64,000 bases of DNA, from NCBI GenBank assembly GCA_032622095.1, contig CP136066.1:193120816-193184815 (forward strand), read 5' to 3'. The notes beneath the pieces were generated by a model. The model searched no databases. It was not told the DNA's origin and saw nothing but the letters and a program-made list of their open reading frames with translations. Source of the DNA: Siphonodentalium dalli. Its lineage: Eukaryota; Mollusca; Scaphopoda; Gadilida; Siphonodentaliidae. The position numbers and the translations under genes are program-made. Shown in pieces: positions 58,570 through 64,000 of the stretch (position 1 is its first letter; the number at the start of each line of letters is the position of its first letter).

Positions 58570-58890
58570 ACAAATACTTTTATATTAATAGCGAGTTTGC
58601 GATACCCGTCCGACGGGAACGGGTACGGGTATATTGGTAAACTTCGTCACGGTCACTTGCGTACTTTCAATGCAGCACATACAACGATAGTGATTTGGAA
58701 CGGGTAGATGTGTGCTATTGACCGGTAATATTTCACAAAGGTTTTCTCACCCTTCAGTATATGCATCATATGAAATAGTAGTCAGCTATGCATTCACCTA
58801 TTTATTGCAAGATATCATCCGCAACTCGCATTGACGAAGTTTTCACTTAAGCCACGTTTTATGTTCAAACTCTCGATGCGGTTTCTAGCA
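58570..58890. repeat. interspersed repeat, inverted copy of 36230-36545
   Basis: Contains 'atagcgagtttgcgataccc', 'gaacgggtacgggtat', 'ttggaacgggtagatgtg' and 'ttatgttcaaactctcgatg', all matched in inverse order at 36230-36545. The open frames here are not supported. Confidence 0.7.
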
Positions 58891-59719
58891 ATTAGCCAAC
58901 TATATACCGAAACCCAATCGTTTCACTGACAACGGTGTTCTCTTCAGTAAAGACATATTATGGTTAATCGAGTGAGTAGATTGTGCTATAGATGCAGTAT
59001 CGACCCTTGCGTATATATAGGCATTAGGATATCGTGGAATTAAAACATGAACATGGCGTCACTTATTTGTCCCCGCATTGGCGACCCATTCCTATATTCT
59101 ATAAGAAATATATTCAGCATATACTGCAAATCATGCAATTTACTACGATAATGATTTGGATTGAAATTTAAATACAAATGCATCTCAACATAATTACTTA
59201 TTATACATGTATACGTAATATTATGTTCCTTTCCGAACCCCCTCTCCCAATCGCACCATCGCCATGTCTCGGATAAATTCAGGATGACCGTCCTATCATT
59301 AAATATTTGTCAACAGCGACAATTTTTCTCACAGGGACACATACGATCAAATTGAAACCCCTTTATCGCGTACCGGAAATTATAATACGCTGGGGAAGCT
59401 TATTTACGAATACACCCGGAAATCCTCGGCTATTGTCGGTGATTGCATCATCCAAAAATGGCAGCTAGGTTGGAAAAAATGTTCGGGACCCGAACATTAC
59501 CATTTTGTTGTGATTTTCATGACTTGAATGCGTCTTTATGGGACATATATTGGTCGTAGAAAGGTATAGCTTGGGTATTTATCTACCTATTTTGATACCG
59601 GGAAAATTTCAAAAGCGAATATTATTTTGTGTATTTTGGAGCGCAAACCGCCATGTGGCTTTAAATTGAGCAAGGAATTCAATCTAAAAAAATTTAGTTT
59701 TTTTTTAAGAGTGAATATT
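58891..59719. other. no recognisable gene
   Basis: AT-rich. 'gttcgggacccgaac' near 59480 is a small palindrome. Confidence 0.5.
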
Positions 59720-59925
59720 TTTTAGAAAAAGGGCCATAACTCAGTTAAAATAGTCCGATCAAACCCATATTCGAACTCGATCTGTCTTTTGTGCTGAGAA
59801 ATTCATATACAAAATTTGGTTCCGATCAGATAGAAAATATTTGAGTTATCGCACCATGCGTAAAGTGTCTACAGACAGACATACATACAGACAGACGCAC
59901 GACGAGTGGTCAATCCGGACAACGA
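59720..59925 (+). repeat. mollusc-type 'gggccataactc' repeat
   Basis: 'aaaaagggccataactcag', 'ttcgaactcgatctgtc', 'acaaaatttggttccgatca', 'gagttatcgc' and 'cagacagacgcacgac' follow the same order as 34900-35460. Confidence 0.75.
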
Positions 59926-60094
59926 CACTATGTTTACCATAGTATACTATGGTATGGGTAAACATAACAAGTCAGTGAATGACTGTGGAGACGCTCACCA
60001 GACTATGGAGACTGAGAAGACTGGGACTCTGAAGACCAGAGAAGTCAGTATTTGTCAAAATCACGTCAAATGAGTAGTTATACACTCCGTTTAA

Positions 60095-60563
60095 AGGTAC
60101 TCAACCCGTAAAGAGGGTCCCAATCTCAACAGATTCCAACAACAACAATCCGACCAGAGGGTCCTATATTACTATTTCTTTGGCTTTGGGGGTAACAAAT
60201 ATTTGATTCGAGTCGAGGAACCCATCAAACAAAGCTCAGAGTTATTAGATATTGATTTTTGAAATTTGTTATTAACTCGAGATGAGTACTAATAACTGCC
60301 GTAATCTGCTCTGGATGTGTACTCCAAATCTATTCAAACAGACAAGGATGGATAACTCTAAAATCAAGTGGCAATTTTAACGCAATTTTTACTGAGTTCT
60401 GGGCCAGATAGTATTCCCGATAATGAAAAATGATAGATTTCTAAAATCGATATCTAACAAATCTGAGCTTTGATGGGTGACTTCCTCGACTCGAATCAAA
60501 TAATTTTGACCCCCGAAGCCATTGAAATAGTAATTGAGAGGAGTTTTATCGGATTGAGTACCT
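60095..60563. mobile_element. TTAA-flanked MITE, 469 bp, with long inverted arms
   Basis: The ends AGGTACTCAACC and inverted GGATTGAGTACCT are bounded by TTAA (60091-60094 and 60564-60567). The arms 60095-60270 and about 60430-60563 are inverted copies of each other (ctttggcttcgggggtcaaa / ttgattcgagtcgaggaa) around a single-copy centre. Longer relative of 27154-27330. Confidence 0.8.
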
Positions 60564-60928
60564 TTAAAACCGACCTCTTTGAAAGACATACCGCTTATTG
60601 AATTCATGTACGGTATGGAGAAAGTATTAAATATACTAAGTGTACCCGCACTGACACAGTCCCATTTGGAAACATATGAAATGAGATTGATATATCTCAA
60701 GAGTTTAAAACCAATAAATAAAATTGGTAGACAAAAATTCACGTTTTGACAACATGCATCAGGATTTTTTCTAAATATAACAGATATATGACATCTGGAA
60801 ATAAATTAGGTAACTCATACTTACATTTTTCTTGAATCTGTATAAGGGACCTGCAAACCGCTCAAGATTTGGTTTAATTAGAATCCACTGCAATGAGAGG
60901 CTTTGGTTCGAAACCTTTCACCAGTATT

Positions 60929-61020
60929 CAGGTAGAACTTTTGGGTTGGTCCCACAGAATCAGTGATAAAGCTTGTAAAATTTTGGGTTGGTCCCACATA
61001 ATCAGTGATAAAGCTTGTAC
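60929..61020. repeat. 45-50-bp tandem duplication
   Basis: 'ttgggttggtcccaca.aatcagtgataaagcttgta' occurs twice in a row. Confidence 0.85.
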
Positions 61021-61419
61021 ATGTATATTAAGATGTACCTGAGTTTTTAAATACATAATGCACACATGCATATGATTATTTGTGCACATATATGATTCTT
61101 GGTTTATTCTCAATTGAATATGAGACTCATATATACACTGTATTAGTCAATGGGAGAACATTTAATTCTAGGCAGGTGTTGGCTTCATCGAATGTGAAAT
61201 TTTATGTTTTGAGTTTTGTTTAGTTATTATATATTATTTGATTATATAATAAATCCATGGCACCCTTAATGTGGTATATGTTAGACTCACAAACCTACTT
61301 TAACAGGTCTATATTTTGTGTATGACGATGCAAAGTAAATTATGGAAGTAGAAATGGCAAATTAAATAATAATCTTCTATGATACCTGAGGTTTTAGTTT
61401 ATGTTGAACCAACTGTTTT
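61021..61419. other. no recognisable gene; possible 3' flank of Helentron
   Basis: AT-rich. The 3' terminus of the Helentron should lie in or left of this stretch, but I could not define it. Confidence 0.4.
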
Positions 61420-62158
61420 CTATAATAAATCTAGGCTGCAGTATATTATCTTATGGTCAGACCAATAAGCTTCTGCAACATCTGTTTGTCTGATACGGTT
61501 AGAGAATATGAGATCAAGTAATGAACGATAGTCAGTTGTTGGTTTTTGAATTGACTGAGCAAAATCCAATACTTCTTCCATAAAGCTGGTGTTTATGTCA
61601 TTTTTCATCCAGTCAATGTTGAAGTCACCCAAAATAGCAAAGTTGTTTTGTTTTGTCAAGCTGTGGAAGTATGTTTTCAACACAGGATTTTCTGAATTCT
61701 GTTGCAGAAATGTTGGGCTTCATGTATACAAAAATGACTTGTAAGTGGCATTTGGTCGTTGAATATATATTGCAAGAAATATATTCTAAGGATTTGGTGG
61801 AGTATGTATGAATATTTCTGTATGTTAGTTGATCTCGAACATAGAGGGCAACACCATGGTATGGCCTGTTGTCTGCATCATTGTTTTGATCATTCCTTAT
61901 TAATGAATATCCTGAGATATTATAATCCAAGGAATCATCTCTGTCATATAATCTTGTTTCAGCTAATCCAAAAACATCAGCAGCTGTAATATTTGTGTCA
62001 CATCTCACGTCTTCAATATGTTTGTGAAGGGAACGGCAATTGTTGAAAGCAATTTTGAAGAAACAATTTTCCATATGATAGAGAGGTGTATAGCATAAAG
62101 ATAGTTGTGCATCATTTCTCAATCTGTCCATCTCTTTTTTTAACTCTTGGATCCACAT
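61420..62158 (-). pseudogene. Helentron: C-terminal endonuclease domain
   Basis: Two overlapping minus-strand frames (61625-62158 and 61420-61683) make up an endonuclease/exonuclease/phosphatase-fold domain like that of LINE endonucleases. Visible motifs are 'FNNCRSLHKHIEDV', 'LAETRLYDRDD', 'HGVALYVRD', 'ILGDFNIDWM', 'DLIFSN' and 'WSDHKIIY'. A one-base shift near 61650, in a run of short A/C tracts, separates the frames. In Helentrons this endonuclease is fused downstream of the helicase, and here it follows the helicase in the same direction. Confidence 0.8.
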
Positions 62159-63000
62159 GAAGTGCAGCTTTGTTGAAATTCAGTAAATATAGTTTTTCCA
62201 GGGGTCGAACACTGCTGAGAGCAACATAATGTATATGAGCGTTTTTGCGTTTACGTGATTGAGAAAGATCAATAACAATTTCATCAACTGTGCAACCTTG
62301 TGCTTTATGAACTGTTTTACCAGCAGCTGTGGTACATTTTATAATTGTATACAAAATTTCTTTCAATATCAAATATTGGTCTCCATTGTTCAGAGATGTT
62401 CTTATTGTAATATCCTTTTTGTTTGTATGTTTCTCTAGTCACTCTACCAATTTTATTATCATGAAATGACACCCATAAAATGCTTGGTCTAGTAGTTTCA
62501 GATATTTTGTTCTCAATGTATTCAAGTTGGAAAGATGAACCATTTGCTAAGCCATCTTCAACATTGGTATTACTAGTAATGTCATACATCATACCAACCA
62601 CAATTTTTAATGTCTTCATTAAGTTTGCGGTTTTATTGTGGTCTTCATGTAACGATTTTATGAGTTTTTCCTTTGCATGTTTTGACATATCAGCTAGTAC
62701 AGTATCATGAGCAGTGATCAATATTTTTTTCTCCAGCTAATGTAATGATAACTCTATCGTTATATGCATCAACAAATTTTCTTTCTGAAAAGATGCAGAG
62801 CATGTTTTGGATAATTTTCACAGTTCGGATCTATGATTTGATTTTCGATGCATTTCATGTCATCATCAGTCATTTCATTTGTTCTGAGTCGATTTAGGAG
62901 TTGTGCAAATTTCAAGTCATCCTTCTGACGCATTATTTCAGTGAGTTCAAACAAGGAGAAGAATTCTCTTCATCTGTTTTGCTTTGCTTGCTTTCTGTTG
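62112..63000 (-). pseudogene. Helentron: PIF1-type helicase, C-terminal half
   Basis: Pieces in order are 'FELTEIMRQKDDLKFAQLLN' (62769-62954), 'TAHDTVLADMSKHAKEKL' (62317-62721) and 'VHKAQGCTVDEIVIDLSQ' with 'HYVALSSVRPLEKLYLLN' (62112-62372). These match the late motifs of PIF1-like helicases. Breaks occur at A7 runs near 62730 and near 62140 and at about 62780. The downstream endonuclease frame begins within 50 bp of the last break, consistent with one ancestral helicase-endonuclease frame. Confidence 0.8.
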
Positions 63001-64000
63001 TCCTAACGATAAGTCATTAAAAATCAAAGAATCGCAAACAGGACTCAACTGGTATAAGTCACCGAAAGCTATGATGTTTTACCCCCGAAGGGTCTTTTTG
63101 TGCCAGTAAGTTGTTGTAAGCGATCATCAATAAAAATTTAGCAGATTGTTGTCAACCATACTGATTTCATAATAAGTATCCAGGAAAGACTTTAATTTTA
63201 CTCTGAATGTATTAAGTTCATCACATGTCATAGGATTTATATTTTGATTGAATTTTTTTCTAAAAGCAGAGGCTATAGTGACGCCATTGATGTTAAATGC
63301 AGCTTTTCCTGTAAAAGCACAAAGAAGAATTCGTATGTCATCAAAGTTTTCACTGGTAATTGAACTCAGTTGTCTATGTAATGCTTGGTAAAGTGCTTTA
63401 ATACGTACAGATTTTCCAACACCAGCTGAACCACATACAAAGGTATACATTGGTTCATCTTTTGTTTTAGACCACTGAAGTACATGATTGAAAAATTCTC
63501 TTTGCTTTGTATTGAGTTTTTGAAGTAATTGGTGGTAATCACTTTCAGGCATTCTAACTGGATTTGGGTTAACTGTTGGAATAGAAGGAAACCCAATTTC
63601 AGTTGTAATATCATAATGTCTGTGTTCAGTTATTCTATCAGGGTTGAAATAAACAAAATGTTCTGCTTCTGTTGGGTTTTGTGAATTGTCATCTGCTTCT
63701 TTTTGTTGGATATTTGGGATCAGTTGGTCATAAGCAGATAACTCATGTTCAGCTAGTTCTTGAGCAATATATATTGCAAAGCATTATGCTCATATTCTTT
63801 GCATTTATAATCAATAGTTGATTGTATTGTTTGGTAATGAGTCTGGTAGGTTTCAAACCCGCCAAAGAGATCAGCCGATTAATCTCTCCAGTGAAAGAAT
63901 AACATTAATTTTTCTCTGTAGTGATTTTCTGCGTTTGTTTTGATATTGAATCTAACATATCTTATCACTTTTGATCTTTTCCTTTTACGTATTTGCATAC
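63000..64000 (-). pseudogene. Helentron: helicase N-terminal half, element continues off the edge
   Basis: The frame at 63127-63552, open upstream to about 63770, has Walker A 'GSAGVGKSV', 'LLCAFTGKAAFNINGVTIAS', and 'EISMV' in the Walker B position, preceded by Y where D is usual. A shifted 'FGG' and 'YQLSPV' segment (63010-63100) is motif III. Farther upstream, 63780-64000 reads 'KRSKVIRYVRFN', 'NHYREKLMLFFHWRD' and 'FETYQTHYQTIQ', the linker ahead of the helicase in Helitron proteins. The Rep (HUH) nuclease domain should lie beyond 64000. Stops and shifts show it is dead as read. Confidence 0.82.

Overview
This window looks like nuclear DNA of an invertebrate animal, most likely a mollusc and probably a bivalve. 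It is AT-rich, carries spliced coding exons separated by very long introns, and is crowded with transposon fragments. Several interspersed repeats resemble ones I know to be common in bivalve genomes. These include blocks that read like 'aaaaagggcataactc ... cggacggacg', a LINE 3' end, BEL/Pao and Helentron remnants, and palindromic MITEs. The assignment to a phylum is inference. No prokaryotic features, rRNA genes or CRISPR arrays were seen.

The one host gene I can support lies on the minus strand, from 42474 down to at least 9336 (about 33 kb). Four exons (41993-42474, 36737-37875, 13892-15691, 9336-9524) join with matching codon phases and consensus splice sites. They give an open frame of about 1203 codons: a long disordered N-terminus ending in the two halves of a SPEC3/Stum membrane domain. 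This is a stum (stumble) homologue. The 3'-terminal exon was not found and may lie left of position 9336 or outside the window. Exon 2 carries an in-frame 39-bp coding minisatellite.

Left flank (1-9335): a LINE 3' fragment, a large purine-rich minisatellite (2441-4267 and 8045-9262), and a 3.77-kb CACTA-like element (4270-8042) inserted cleanly into that minisatellite. Introns (9525-41992): TTAA-flanked MITEs, elements with 69-bp hairpins in each arm, a 6.2-kb element with about 770-bp inverted repeats, a dead Tc1-like transposase, one unassigned ORF, and many short tandem duplications.

Right flank (43-64 kb): a decayed BEL/Pao retrotransposon (about 45.4-56.3 kb) is broken by nested insertions. 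These are a LINE tail, a tRNA-headed SINE that is itself split by two further elements, and a hAT-like MITE. Inside its integrase is a 51-copy 30-bp satellite whose unit appears to derive from the integrase coding sequence. A decayed Helentron (helicase plus endonuclease, minus strand) runs from about 61.4 kb off the right edge.

The most distinctive structures are the integrase-born satellite, the double-hairpin MITEs, and the split stum gene.
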